Under the pieces are notes generated by a model. That model did not search any database, was not told the origin of the DNA, and saw only the letters and a program-made list of their open reading frames with translations. Position numbers and translations under genes: made by a program. Shown here one piece after another: positions 1 to 8,091 of a stretch of 34,176 bases of DNA. The DNA comes from an uncultured Lachnospiraceae bacterium (lineage in GTDB: Bacteria > Bacillota > Clostridia > Lachnospirales > Lachnospiraceae): positions 1 to 34,176 of the forward strand of contig UQWA01000031.1 in the NCBI GenBank assembly GCA_900544685.1, in the 5' to 3' direction. Numbering within the stretch: the first letter of the stretch is position 1; each line of letters starts with the position of its first letter.

Positions 1-117
1 TTCGCTGCTGCTTCCGCCGCCTGTCTTTCCGCTTCTGCCTTCGCTGCTGCTTCCGCTGCCTGTCTCTCTGCTTCTGCCTTCGCTGCTGCTTCCGCTGCCT
101 GTCTTTCGGCCTCCGCT
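1..117. repeat. 39-bp tandem repeat, three copies, in coding sequence
   Basis: Three consecutive 39-base units at 1-39, 40-78 and 79-117 differ at only a few positions and encode the 13-residue unit AEAERQAAEAAAK on the minus strand. The array may continue beyond the left edge. Such in-frame arrays change copy number easily and alter spacer length in surface proteins. Confidence 0.9.
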
Positions 118-278
118 TTCGCTTTTGCCTCCGCCTCTGCTTTCGCCTTTGCTTCTGCTTCCGCTGCCGCCTGTGCCTCAATTTGTGTATCTTCTTCTGC
201 ATATACTGCATAACCTGGGACTGTCATCATTGCCGCCATAAGAACCGCCATTACTTTTTTCATCACTTTGTTTCTCAT
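1..278 (-). CDS. Exported Ala/Glu-rich repeat protein, N-terminal part (partial at left edge)
   Basis: The reading frame starts at ATG 278 with a GGAGG site 8 bases upstream and runs off the left end of the window, so the C-terminal domain is not visible. The first about 27 residues form a signal peptide (basic start, hydrophobic core, A-x-A-like end at AVYAEE). After it comes a charged low-complexity stretch of alternating Ala, Glu and Lys that resolves into a 13-residue unit, AEAERQAAEAAAK, repeated three times (39-bp DNA repeats at 1-39, 40-78, 79-117). The stretch should form an extended helical or coiled-coil spacer. The NlpC/P60 protein at 10368-11693 carries a related AEADRQAAEASAAQA segment, so this may be another secreted cell-wall hydrolase, but that is inference because the catalytic domain lies outside the window. 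Confidence 0.75.
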   Translation of the reverse strand, partial: MRNKVMKKVMAVLMAAMMTVPGYAVYAEEDTQIEAQAAAEAEAKAKAEAEAKAKAEAERQAAEAAAKAEAERQAAEAAAKAEAERQAAEAAA

Positions 279-348
279 AGACCACACCTCCGAATGATTC
301 TGAATTTATATTTTCTCTTTCCGAGTATCTCTTTCGTTTTATGGACTC

Positions 349-357
349 ATTATAACA
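349..357 (-). promoter_or_regulatory. Extended -10 promoter of the left-edge gene
   Basis: On the minus strand TATAAT (349-354) is preceded by TGT (355-357), an extended -10, about 70 bases upstream of the ATG at 278. No good -35 is visible. An 11-base direct repeat, ATCTCTTTCGT on the plus strand, brackets it (327-337 and 374-384) and could be a regulator site. Confidence 0.5.
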
Positions 358-594
358 GGTTAGCTATTTCGTCATCTCTTTCGTCCTGTTTTCGAATTTA
401 TTCTATGCACTTTTTCTAATATTCAGAATCGCATTTTGTAAACATCCCGTTCTTTCTCTATCCAGACAATCCTCAACACATGGTTTCACTTAGTCTATAG
501 GAAACTTGTCGACATATTTTCCATTAATTTTACATAATATGACAAATATTTTACTAAAAATATACAAAAAACCTATTTCTTTTTGTGAAATATG

Positions 595-603
595 TGGTAC
601 AAT
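595..603 (+). promoter_or_regulatory. Candidate extended -10 promoter of glgCD
   Basis: TACAAT at 598-603 is preceded by TGG (595-597), matching an extended -10. The -35 region (TTTCTT near 576) is poor. It lies 36 bases upstream of the glgC ATG at 640, which has AGGGGGA at 624-630. Confidence 0.4.
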
Positions 604-639
604 TACTGTATCCATGATATTTTAGGGGGATTATGAAAA

Positions 640-1848
640 ATGGCAAAAGAGATTATTGCAATGCTTCTTGCCGGTGGACAGGGCTCTAGATTATACGCTC
701 TGACCCAGAATCTGGCAAAACCTGCAGTTCCTTTTGGCGGTAAATATCGTATCATCGATTTCCCGCTTTCGAACTGTGTAAATTCTGGTATTGATACAGT
801 TGGTGTTCTGACTCAGTATCAGCCACTCGTTCTGAATGAATATATTGGCAACGGACAGCCATGGGATCTTGACCGTGTTCACGGTGGTGTTCATGTACTG
901 CCTCCTTATCAGCAAGCCGCTGGTTCTGACTGGTACAAGGGTACTGCGAATGCAATTTATCAGAATATTTCTTTTATCGAACGTTACAATCCAAAATACG
1001 TCATCATCCTGTCAGGCGACCAGATCTGCAAGCAGGACTACAGTGATTTCCTTCGTTTCCATAAGGAAAAGAACGCTGAATTCTCTGTTGCAGTTATGGA
1101 AGTACCTTGGGATGAAGCATCCCGTTTTGGTCTGATGGTTGCCGATGAAGATGACAAGATCACAGAATTCCAGGAGAAGCCGGCTCATCCGAAATCCAAT
1201 CTGGCTTCCATGGGTATCTACATTTTTAACTGGGATATCCTGAAAAAGTACCTGGAAGAAGATGAAGCAGATCCACAGTCTGAAAATGACTTTGGCAACA
1301 ATATTATCCCGAATCTGCTTCGTGATGAATGCCGTATGTACGCATATCATTTCAGTGGATATTGGAAAGATGTAGGAACCATTTCTTCCCTGTGGGAAGC
1401 CAATATGGAAGTTCTGGATCCGGAACACAGCGGTATCAATCTTTTCGACGATAACTGGAAGATCTACAGCCGCAATAGCGGTATGACCGGCCACAAAATC
1501 GCTGCCGGTGCTGTAGTAGAAAATTCCATGATTACAGACGGCTGCCGTATTCAGGGTACTGTGAAACATTCCGTTCTTTATTCTGGTGTGAAAGTAGAAG
1601 ACGGTGCTGTAGTAGAGGACGCAGTTGTTATGGGTGGCTGTGTCATCAAGTCAGGAGCTGTAGTTCGCCACTGTATCATTGCAGAAAATGCTGTTATCGG
1701 TGAGAATGCCATCGTTGGCGCAATACCTACTGAGACAGAAAAAGGTGTTGCTACGATCGGTCCTGGCGTATCTGTCGGTGAAGGTGCCAAAGTAGGACCG
1801 AATGCAATGGTAAGAGAAAATGTAAAAGGTGGTGAAGAAATATGTTAG
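640..1848 (+). CDS. glgC: Glucose-1-phosphate adenylyltransferase, catalytic subunit GlgC
   Basis: Makes ADP-glucose from ATP and glucose-1-phosphate, the committed step of bacterial glycogen synthesis in the cytoplasm. The 402-residue protein has the nucleotidyltransferase signature near residues 9-18 (LLAGGQGSRL), the FPLSNCVNSGI segment typical of GlgC around residue 42, the FQEKP sugar-phosphate-binding lysine region near 180 followed by SMGIYIFN, and a C-terminal left-handed beta-helix from about residue 290 to the end (hexapeptide pattern). The start at 640 is set by AGGGGGA nine bases upstream; an ATG at 633 is out of frame. The stop overlaps the glgD start by seven bases, so the two are translationally coupled and probably form a GlgC/GlgD hetero-oligomer as in other Firmicutes. 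No glgA, glgB or glgP is in the window. Confidence 0.96.
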   Translation: MAKEIIAMLLAGGQGSRLYALTQNLAKPAVPFGGKYRIIDFPLSNCVNSGIDTVGVLTQYQPLVLNEYIGNGQPWDLDRVHGGVHVLPPYQQAAGSDWYKGTANAIYQNISFIERYNPKYVIILSGDQICKQDYSDFLRFHKEKNAEFSVAVMEVPWDEASRFGLMVADEDDKITEFQEKPAHPKSNLASMGIYIFNWDILKKYLEEDEADPQSENDFGNNIIPNLLRDECRMYAYHFSGYWKDVGTISSLWEANMEVLDPEHSGINLFDDNWKIYSRNSGMTGHKIAAGAVVENSMITDGCRIQGTVKHSVLYSGVKVEDGAVVEDAVVMGGCVIKSGAVVRHCIIAENAVIGENAIVGAIPTETEKGVATIGPGVSVGEGAKVGPNAMVRENVKGGEEIC

Positions 1849-2984
1849 CATCCAGCACAAGTGCACTTGGTATTATTTTTCCAAACAGTTATGACGCTCT
1901 GGTTCCGGAATTATCCAATGTACGTCTGATGGCTTCCATCCCTTTTGCAAGCCGTTACCGTATGATTGACTTCATTCTTTCCAGCATGGTCAACTGTGGA
2001 ATCAGCAACGTAACCGTATTAGTACGTAACAATTACTCCTCACTGATGGATCATCTTGGTTCCGGACGTGAATGGGATCTGACCAGAAAGAATGGTGGTC
2101 TCCATATTATTCCTCCATATGCAGAGAAGCAGAACAAGCTGTTTACCGGCCATGTAGAAGCTCTTGCAAATGTACTGGAATTCCTCAGACATCAGAATGA
2201 GAAATATGTATTCCTTTCCGATGCCAATATTGCAGTAAACTTTGATTTCAATGCCATGCTGAAGGCTCACATTGAAAACGACGCTGATGTAACTGCTGCT
2301 TATATTGCAGAAGAACTTCCTTCAAGTGCATTAAAGCATACCGCCAATGACAGAGGTCTGTATTATACATTCGCTCTGACCGGCACCAGAATCAGCAAAA
2401 TCTATATTAATCCGCGTGATACAGGTATTCAGAATTTCTCCATGAATATCTACTGTATAGAACGTAAGAAACTCATCGATATGATCAATACCGCATTTGT
2501 ACGTGGCCAGGTATACTTTGAGCGTGATGTTCTGGCTCCGAATCTGGAGTCTCTGAATGTGCAGGGATTCAAGTATGAAGGATATGCTGCCCGTATCAGT
2601 GATATGAGATCTTACTTTGATGAGAATATGAAGCTTCTGGATGATGAGAATCTGGATGCACTCTTTGCCCCGAACCCGATCTACACCAAGATCCGTGACG
2701 ATAACCCGACCAGATATATTCCTGGTTCTGAAGTATCTAACGTCATGGTTGCTGATGGTTGTGTCATTGAAGGCCATGTAGAAAACAGTATTTTGTTCCG
2801 TGGTGTGAAAGTAGCCAAGGGAGCGATTGTCAGAAACTGTATTCTGATGCAGGATACCGTGATTGAAGAAGGTGCGATTGTAGATTATACCATCACCGAT
2901 AAGAAAGTTGTCATCAGTGCCGGCAAAGAAATGAAGGGTGCTGATACTTTCCCATTGTACATAGCAAAGGGACATCGAGTATAA
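1842..2984 (+). CDS. glgD: Glucose-1-phosphate adenylyltransferase regulatory subunit GlgD
   Basis: Paralogue of GlgC that in Firmicutes pairs with it and modulates its activity. The 380-residue protein keeps the fold (RYRMIDFILSSMVNCGI near residue 40, NFSMNIYCIER near residue 200, and a C-terminal beta-helix from about residue 290), but the N-terminal nucleotide-binding loop GGxGSRL is lost: it reads ALGIIFPNSYDALVPELSN. This loss is the normal hallmark of GlgD, so it is expected to be weakly active or inactive alone; that role is family knowledge. The start ATG overlaps the glgC stop (1842-1848). A strong terminator follows 14 bases after the stop, closing a two-gene operon. Confidence 0.95.
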   Translation: MLASSTSALGIIFPNSYDALVPELSNVRLMASIPFASRYRMIDFILSSMVNCGISNVTVLVRNNYSSLMDHLGSGREWDLTRKNGGLHIIPPYAEKQNKLFTGHVEALANVLEFLRHQNEKYVFLSDANIAVNFDFNAMLKAHIENDADVTAAYIAEELPSSALKHTANDRGLYYTFALTGTRISKIYINPRDTGIQNFSMNIYCIERKKLIDMINTAFVRGQVYFERDVLAPNLESLNVQGFKYEGYAARISDMRSYFDENMKLLDDENLDALFAPNPIYTKIRDDNPTRYIPGSEVSNVMVADGCVIEGHVENSILFRGVKVAKGAIVRNCILMQDTVIEEGAIVDYTITDKKVVISAGKEMKGADTFPLYIAKGHRV

Positions 2985-2989
2985 GATTT

Positions 2990-3030
2990 TAAAAAGTTCT
3001 GGGGTTGTCCACATGGACAACCCCAGTTTT
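2990..3030 (+). terminator. Bidirectional rho-independent terminator after glgD
   Basis: A 12-base perfect stem (CTGGGGTTGTCC at 2999-3010, complement at 3015-3026, loop ACAT) is followed by TTTT on the plus strand and, read on the minus strand, by an AT-rich T-tract (AAAA from about 2990). It separates the convergent glgD and G3E GTPase genes and probably serves both. Confidence 0.92.
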
Positions 3031-3040
3031 ATAGTTCTTA

Positions 3041-3985
3041 TTAATTAAAGTAAACCAGATCATCTTCCGGTTCTTCTGCCGGTTCATAACTGATACCATA
3101 CAGCACCGGTCCTTCTTCACCATAATCCTTCTGATATTCATAATGAATCTTCGCTGTCAGGTAGATCCACTGACGTGTCTTTAATTCACTTACAAAATCA
3201 GCCTTGCACAGATAACCGATGAAACGGATATCATCTGCACAGCAGGTCATGGCATTTCTTCCCGGAACGATCATGCCTTCCGGCATTCTCCTGGACTTCA
3301 TAACCTTTGCCAGAAAACGAACGGTTTTGCCCTCATAGCGTTCCGGATTATCGGATGCATCCAGGAACCACAGACCGTAGTCCATATCCTCAATATTAAT
3401 CACATCTGCATCAAAATCAAATGGCGGTACTTCTGCACCCGGATCAATCGGTTCTCCGTCATAGGCCTCAAAGTATACCATTGCCCTTGGGTTCAGGCTG
3501 CGTACCGTTCTGCGGTAGGAATGAAGATCCATACTCTCTGTACAGCGGTTAAAGATAACCATCTCTGTGTACTGGAACATATTACTGAACAGGCTTCTCA
3601 TGTTATTCAGATATACCGGGAAAGTACTTCCGTCTACCAGAGTAATAACCTGCGCAAGTACCAGACGGTCCATCTGTCCCCATTCAAATACCCATTTATA
3701 ATCCCACATGCCGTTCATTTCGATAAAAATCTTCTTCGGTGTGTACTGGCGGATACAATATTTGAGGAAATCTGTATTCATCTTTTCTTCCTCATTCACG
3801 GTAATCATAGTAATATTGTTACCGCACAGATCCTCATTATTGTACTCCACTTCACCTTCTTCGCAGACAATCAGGAGACATCTCTGTCCCTCTGTAAAAT
3901 CTTCGTCTGTCACGATATCCTGAAGAAAACTAGTCTTGCCACTCTCCAGGAATCCCGTAATCATATATACTGGAATTTTCTGCAT
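3041..3985 (-). CDS. G3E (CobW-type) GTPase with DUF1980-like C-terminal domain
   Basis: The 314-residue protein starts with a P-loop, GFLESGKT (11-18), in a CobW/G3E GTPase fold; IFIEMNG corresponds to the Walker B region and FNRCTES to the base-recognition motif, both variant. Unlike its upstream neighbour it lacks the CxCC metal-binding motif and any His-rich loop. Instead of a CobW_C domain the last about 110 residues resemble the YcgQ/DUF1980 tail (GLWFLDASDNPERYEGK, then MTCCADDIRFIGYLC), which in other proteins is paired with a membrane permease; this assignment is by motif memory only. It lies 26 bases downstream of the His-rich GTPase and is surely co-transcribed. Likely role: metal-related chaperone or insertase under metal limitation; the metal is unknown. 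Confidence 0.85.
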   Translation of the reverse strand: MQKIPVYMITGFLESGKTSFLQDIVTDEDFTEGQRCLLIVCEEGEVEYNNEDLCGNNITMITVNEEEKMNTDFLKYCIRQYTPKKIFIEMNGMWDYKWVFEWGQMDRLVLAQVITLVDGSTFPVYLNNMRSLFSNMFQYTEMVIFNRCTESMDLHSYRRTVRSLNPRAMVYFEAYDGEPIDPGAEVPPFDFDADVINIEDMDYGLWFLDASDNPERYEGKTVRFLAKVMKSRRMPEGMIVPGRNAMTCCADDIRFIGYLCKADFVSELKTRQWIYLTAKIHYEYQKDYGEEGPVLYGISYEPAEEPEDDLVYFN

Positions 3986-4011
3986 GATTCCCTCTCTTCT
4001 CGTATCTGTTG

Positions 4012-5220
4012 TTATTTCAAAAGAAACAGTTCTTCTAACTTATCTTCTTTTAACTTGGAGCCGATAACACACAGTCTTCCTGTGTAATCTGCTGCACCGG
4101 TACGGATCTCATATTCACCCGGTACCAGATCGAAATGCATCCATGTTCCATCCGTGCAAGGAAGCATACCTTTTGCTCTCAGTACCATACCCAGATCTTC
4201 AGACTCATCCAGCGTCTTCAGAATATGTTCCAGTTCCTCTTTGCTGTATTTACGCGGAGTCTCTTTTCCCCATGAAGTAAAGACTTCGTCTGCATGATGA
4301 TGATGGTGATGGTCGTGATCATGGTGATGGCCACAACTGCATACACCATTCTCATCGTAATGATGTTCATGCTCATGGTCATGATGGTGTTCGTGTTCTT
4401 CATGATCATGATGATGTCCACAGCCACATTCGCCATCGTGGTGATGCTCATGTTCATGGTCATGATGATGTTCGTGTTCTTCATGATCATGGTCGTGGCC
4501 ACAGCCACATTCGCTATCGTGGTCATGTTCATGCTCGTGGTCATGTCCACAGCCGCATCCGCATTCGCCGTCATGATGATGATGTTCATGCTCATGTTCT
4601 TCCATCAGTTCTTTTGCCAGAGAATGGGTTCCTTCAATGGCATCCAAAATCTGCTGTCCTGTCAGATCATCCCATGGTGTGGTAATGATGACTGCATTTG
4701 GATTCTTTTCACGAACCAGTGCAGCAGCTTCCATCTGTTTTTCTTCTGTCAGGTTCTGGGTTCTGCTTAAAATGATGGCTCCGGCATTTTCTACCTGATT
4801 GTTATAGAACTCACCGAATGTCCTCATATACATCTTGATCTTGGATGCATTGGCTACAGTAATCAGACTGTTTACTTCCAGATGTGCATCTTCTGCCGCA
4901 TCTTCAACAGCTTTTCTTACATCAGATAATTTACCTACTCCGGATGGCTCAATGATGATACGATCTGGATGATATTTTTCTGTTACTTCCTTCAGTGCCT
5001 TGCCAAAGTCTCCTACCAGAGAGCAGCAGATGCAGCCAGAATTCATCTCTGTAATATTGATACCTGCTTCCTTCAGAAATCCACCGTCAATGCCGATTTC
5101 TCCAAATTCATTCTCAATCAGCACTACCTGCTGGTTCGCATATACTTCCTTCAGCAGTTTCTTGATCAGTGTTGTCTTTCCTGCTCCCAAAAATCCTGAA
5201 ATAATGTCTACTTTTGTCAT
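4012..5220 (-). CDS. His-rich G3E metallochaperone GTPase (CobW/ZNG1-like)
   Basis: This 402-residue G3E GTPase has a Walker A loop GFLGAGKTT (9-17), the ENEFGEIGID segment, the metal-binding CICC (63-66), EPSG as Walker B extension near 91, and a CobW C-terminal domain from about residue 312. Between the GTPase and C-terminal domains (209-309) lies a roughly 100-residue His/Asp/Glu loop interrupted by four ECGCG- or CSCG-type Cys clusters, far longer than usual. Family knowledge: CxCC G3E proteins deliver zinc, cobalt or related metals to client proteins using GTP. I prefer the ATG at 5220 because AGAAGGA is six bases upstream of it; the ATG at 5226 would abut the ribosome binding site. First gene of the operon with 3041-3985, under the promoter/operator at 5281-5309. 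Confidence 0.92.
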   Translation of the reverse strand: MTKVDIISGFLGAGKTTLIKKLLKEVYANQQVVLIENEFGEIGIDGGFLKEAGINITEMNSGCICCSLVGDFGKALKEVTEKYHPDRIIIEPSGVGKLSDVRKAVEDAAEDAHLEVNSLITVANASKIKMYMRTFGEFYNNQVENAGAIILSRTQNLTEEKQMEAAALVREKNPNAVIITTPWDDLTGQQILDAIEGTHSLAKELMEEHEHEHHHHDGECGCGCGHDHEHEHDHDSECGCGHDHDHEEHEHHHDHEHEHHHDGECGCGHHHDHEEHEHHHDHEHEHHYDENGVCSCGHHHDHDHHHHHHADEVFTSWGKETPRKYSKEELEHILKTLDESEDLGMVLRAKGMLPCTDGTWMHFDLVPGEYEIRTGAADYTGRLCVIGSKLKEDKLEELFLLK

Positions 5221-5280
5221 ATTCATTCCTTCTTTCTATTCAAACACTATCTGATTGTGCCGCTTTCTCACTAACAACCA

Positions 5281-5309
5281 ATTATAAGTGAATCACTCAT
5301 TTCTGTCAA
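5281..5309 (-). promoter_or_regulatory. Perfect-consensus promoter with palindromic operator for the metallochaperone operon
   Basis: On the minus strand TTGACA (5309-5304) and TATAAT (5286-5281) are both full consensus and separated by exactly 17 bases. The spacer contains the palindrome AGTGAATCACT (5287-5297), extendable to a roughly 19-base imperfect dyad. A full-strength promoter blocked by an operator between its hexamers suggests tight repression, for example by a Fur/Zur-family or other metal sensor; the regulator is not identified. The site overlaps the stop codon of the FliB-like gene. Confidence 0.8.
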
Positions 5310-6405
5310 CTTCTGCCCGTGCCACAAGAATTCCCAGAAGACGGGAAAAAGACGTTTCTTCCCTTGTATTCATCTGCACTTCCATCTGATTCAGGTTCGG
5401 ATCTGAATGTTCCAGTTCTCTGGAATAACGATATGCCAGTTCCACCCGATCTTCAAAGGAAAGCATTTCACCCTTCTGCGCTTCTTCTGCCCGGCACAGT
5501 TCTTCCCAGATCAGCGTACTGACAATTGCCATCTTCGCCTTCGCCAGAGCATCCCCGTCATACACTGCACCGCAAAAATAAGTATACAGATAATATACCA
5601 CCATCTGTTCCTTCTCATTCTCAGGAATATTTCCCGGCTGTGAGAGCTGTGCACACTGCTTCCAGACAGATACATCCTTTTCCCAGTTTTCATCCAATAC
5701 TTCCCACTCATCCAGGAGACATAACAGTTCTTCTGCCTGTATCCGGCCTTTTTCTGCACAAAGCTTTTTGACCAGAGCCGTTTCTCCCTTTTCATAGCGG
5801 GTCAGGACTGTCTCGATCTCAAAGATCTGTCCAGAATGGATTCTTCCCTGCACATCGTGTGCCAGCGCCAGCACCTGTGCCATTCTCAGATGAACCGGAT
5901 ATTTTCTGTCCTGCAGCATCTTCAGCATCACTTCTCTGGTATCCTGCAAAGCTGAATATAAAAAGAAATCAAAGTCTTCCTCTTCTTCCTGTCTCTCATC
6001 TTCTGCGGTCAGCATGGTCACCGGTTCCTGTTTTTCCAGAATCATCTTTGCCACAGCCGGACAGGACATGGACAACGTAATCTCCCGTTCATTTTCAAAT
6101 TCCTCAATATGGCGCGGATACTTCCGGCAGGTGGCACACATCATCTCCGGTCCCGCCTCAATATGCATGTCACATAAGTTTTCTTCATTTAGAAATGCGC
6201 ATCGTTTTTTCTCATATTGTAAAAAAGTCTCTTCTTTCCAGTTCACAGAATTACGGATACGGTTGCCAAAGCTCCCTTTCACTTTATGATATCTTGCCAG
6301 TGATTTCGGATCAATCACAATCTGCCATCCTGCACAGCATGTGGCAGGACAGACGCCTGCCAGACACTGAAACTTCTTATAATAATCCGGAACAGTATAT
6401 CTCAT
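5293..6405 (-). CDS. FliB-like Cys-rich protein (flagellin lysine-N-methylase family)
   Basis: A 370-residue protein whose N-terminal 100 residues hold eight conserved-looking cysteines: C14-x4-C19-x3-CC (23-24), C69, C78 and C90-x2-C93 in MCATCRKYPR. This is the pattern of the YkgJ/FliB family, which probably coordinates a metal or Fe-S cluster; database entries call many such proteins flagellin lysine-N-methylase. The remaining 270 residues are helical with no recognised motif. ATG 6405 has GGAGG immediately upstream, overlapping the stop of the HAD gene (6415), so it is the last gene of the LysR-HAD-HAD-FliB run. There is no flagellar gene in the window, so methylation of flagellin is doubtful as its job here. 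Confidence 0.75.
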   Translation of the reverse strand: MRYTVPDYYKKFQCLAGVCPATCCAGWQIVIDPKSLARYHKVKGSFGNRIRNSVNWKEETFLQYEKKRCAFLNEENLCDMHIEAGPEMMCATCRKYPRHIEEFENEREITLSMSCPAVAKMILEKQEPVTMLTAEDERQEEEEDFDFFLYSALQDTREVMLKMLQDRKYPVHLRMAQVLALAHDVQGRIHSGQIFEIETVLTRYEKGETALVKKLCAEKGRIQAEELLCLLDEWEVLDENWEKDVSVWKQCAQLSQPGNIPENEKEQMVVYYLYTYFCGAVYDGDALAKAKMAIVSTLIWEELCRAEEAQKGEMLSFEDRVELAYRYSRELEHSDPNLNQMEVQMNTREETSFSRLLGILVARAEVDRNE

Positions 6406-6414
6406 TTTGCCTCC

Positions 6415-7203
6415 TTACAGCAGTGTCTTCAGCACTCTAAGCACGCTGTTCTTATTGGTATCCGGCAATACATGCCTGCACACTGCCTTTACTTCTTCTC
6501 TCGCCTCAGATACCGCATAGCTTTCTCCTGCATTTTTCAGCATACTGATATCATTATTATTATCTCCAAATGCCATCGTTTCTTCTCTGGTCACATGCAG
6601 GCGTTCCTGCAGTTCCTTCAGGGCATTGCCTTTCTCCGATCCCAATGCTGTAAAATCTACCCAGTGGTCACCTGCCGCTGTCACCATTGCTTTCCCTGCA
6701 AAAAGCTTTTTCGCCGGAACCGCCTCTTTTGCTGCGTCCTTATCTTTTAGAAACGCAGAAATTTTTACAAGACAGTCCGCTTTCTCCATCACATCACGAA
6801 CCTGATCAATCTGGATACGGTAGCCTTCCCTCAGCCATTCCAGCATCTCTTTATCCTGACAGTCCGTATAATCTCCATTCGGAGAAGTTACCAGATAAAA
6901 CGTATTTTCCAGACCTCTTACATAAGCCAGTATCTCTTCTATAATTTTCCTGTCAAATGCCCTGCATGCCAGCACTTCATCACGATATGTAACATAGCCG
7001 CCGTTATTCGTAATAAAATACATATCCTGCTCCACCGGTGCAAATACAGTCTTCACACTGTTTGCCTGTCTTCCGCTGGCTGCCACAAACACAATTCCTT
7101 TTTCTTTTAACTTCAAAATAACATCATACAATTCCGGATTCAGATCCGCAGTTCCCTCTGGTAACAGCGTACCGTCCACATCTGACGCGATTAATTTAAT
7201 CAT
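6415..7203 (-). CDS. Cof-type HAD-IIB hydrolase (sugar-phosphate or similar phosphatase)
   Basis: 262 residues from ATG 7203, which has GGAGGAG three bases upstream; an in-frame TTG at 7227 lacks a better site and adds a tail outside the fold. HAD motif I is DVDGTLL (nucleophile D8, acid D10), motif II lies around VAASGR, the motif III lysine around AKKLF, and motif IV is GDNNND. The cap of about 100 residues between motifs II and III is type IIB. Family members dephosphorylate sugar phosphates or nucleotides such as PLP and FMN; the substrate cannot be told. It follows a second Cof-type gene by 44 bases and is probably co-transcribed with it. Confidence 0.9.
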   Translation of the reverse strand: MIKLIASDVDGTLLPEGTADLNPELYDVILKLKEKGIVFVAASGRQANSVKTVFAPVEQDMYFITNNGGYVTYRDEVLACRAFDRKIIEEILAYVRGLENTFYLVTSPNGDYTDCQDKEMLEWLREGYRIQIDQVRDVMEKADCLVKISAFLKDKDAAKEAVPAKKLFAGKAMVTAAGDHWVDFTALGSEKGNALKELQERLHVTREETMAFGDNNNDISMLKNAGESYAVSEAREEVKAVCRHVLPDTNKNSVLRVLKTLL

Positions 7204-7247
7204 ATTCTCCTCCAAATACTTCCTCAAATGACAAATCTCATTTCTTA

Positions 7248-8087
7248 TCAGCCAGCATCACGGCTGAACATGCGGATTGCCTGGGCGCATCCCTGATGGT
7301 TGTTATCTGCCACTTCCACATCACAGATTTCCTTTACATGTTCATTGGCATTTCCCATGGCAACTGCCATTCCAGCCGCCTTCATTGCTTCTATATCATT
7401 GTCTGCATCTCCTACCATAACAACCTGCTCCATGCTAAGCCCCAGCTTATCACACAGACTTTTCAGTCCGGACGCCTTACTGACTCCCATCGGCGAACAT
7501 TCCAGCGAACTGATCTCAGAATCTACCAGTTCAGCCTGTATTTTCTGCTGTTTCAGCCATTTTCTCGTCTCCAGGCGTTCATCCGGACTGGTATGGTACA
7601 GATTAATCTTTTCCATCGGCCGCTCTTCCTTCAGCAGTGTCTCCAGTACATCCCCATCCATTGGATGACAGATTTTCTCATACATCTTCTGATACTGCCC
7701 CATCTGGTACTGATCCATGTGAAGCATATGCGCTCTCTTCACACAGCAGATGCCATCACTGAATACACAGGTCATAAGATCTTTGCGTTCTCCTGCCGCC
7801 ATCATGATCTTTGCTATTTCCCGGCTTATTTCCTCCCGGTGAAGTGTCTCTCCCTTTTGCAAATCCAACACCAGTGCACCGCTTTCTCCACACAGATAAT
7901 GCATATCTGGGAATTCCTTTAAAATATCCCGCATTTCAGAAAAGCTTCTGCCTGTACAGAATACTACCTCCACACCTGCTGTCAGTGCCTCATGGATTGC
8001 TGATCGTGTTTCTGCATCTATTTCTTTCCTGTCATTTAAAACTGTTCCGTCCATATCCAGGGCAATCAGTTGATATTTTCTGCTCAT
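7248..8087 (-). CDS. Cof-type HAD-IIB hydrolase, second copy
   Basis: 279 residues from ATG 8087. The open frame extends upstream to 8222 but that part lies inside the LysR gene and matches nothing. HAD motif I is DMDGTVL (D11, D13), motif II VFCTGRSF, motif III around the lysine in SKASGLK, and motif IV GDADND. It starts four bases after the LysR stop (8092), with only a weak ribosome binding site, so it is likely translated by coupling. It is divergent from the neighbouring HAD gene at 6415-7203 and does not look like a recent duplicate. Substrate unknown. Confidence 0.9.
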   Translation of the reverse strand: MSRKYQLIALDMDGTVLNDRKEIDAETRSAIHEALTAGVEVVFCTGRSFSEMRDILKEFPDMHYLCGESGALVLDLQKGETLHREEISREIAKIMMAAGERKDLMTCVFSDGICCVKRAHMLHMDQYQMGQYQKMYEKICHPMDGDVLETLLKEERPMEKINLYHTSPDERLETRKWLKQQKIQAELVDSEISSLECSPMGVSKASGLKSLCDKLGLSMEQVVMVGDADNDIEAMKAAGMAVAMGNANEHVKEICDVEVADNNHQGCAQAIRMFSRDAG

Positions 8088-8091
8088 ATTT

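Larger units (their letters stand above)
279..639. other. Divergent intergenic region between the left-edge gene and glgC
   Basis: The 361 bases between the two divergent starts hold the extended -10 of the left gene, the ATCTCTTTCGT direct repeat, an AT-rich stretch from about 490, and the glgC promoter and ribosome binding site. I see no gene here; the small plus-strand frame from 183 has no ribosome binding site and overlaps the left-edge gene antisense. Confidence 0.6.

Noticed and set aside
183..419. Small plus-strand frame near the left edge
   Set aside because: Overlaps the start and promoter of the left-edge gene antisense and has no ribosome binding site.
4218..4770. Met/Ile/Thr-rich and Met/Val-rich frames over the His-rich region
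   Set aside because: Shadow translations of the His/Asp-rich codons in other frames.
6415..7227. Upstream TTG start (7227) for the HAD gene
   Set aside because: The ATG at 7203 has a strong GGAGGAG site and fits the family's usual N-terminus.
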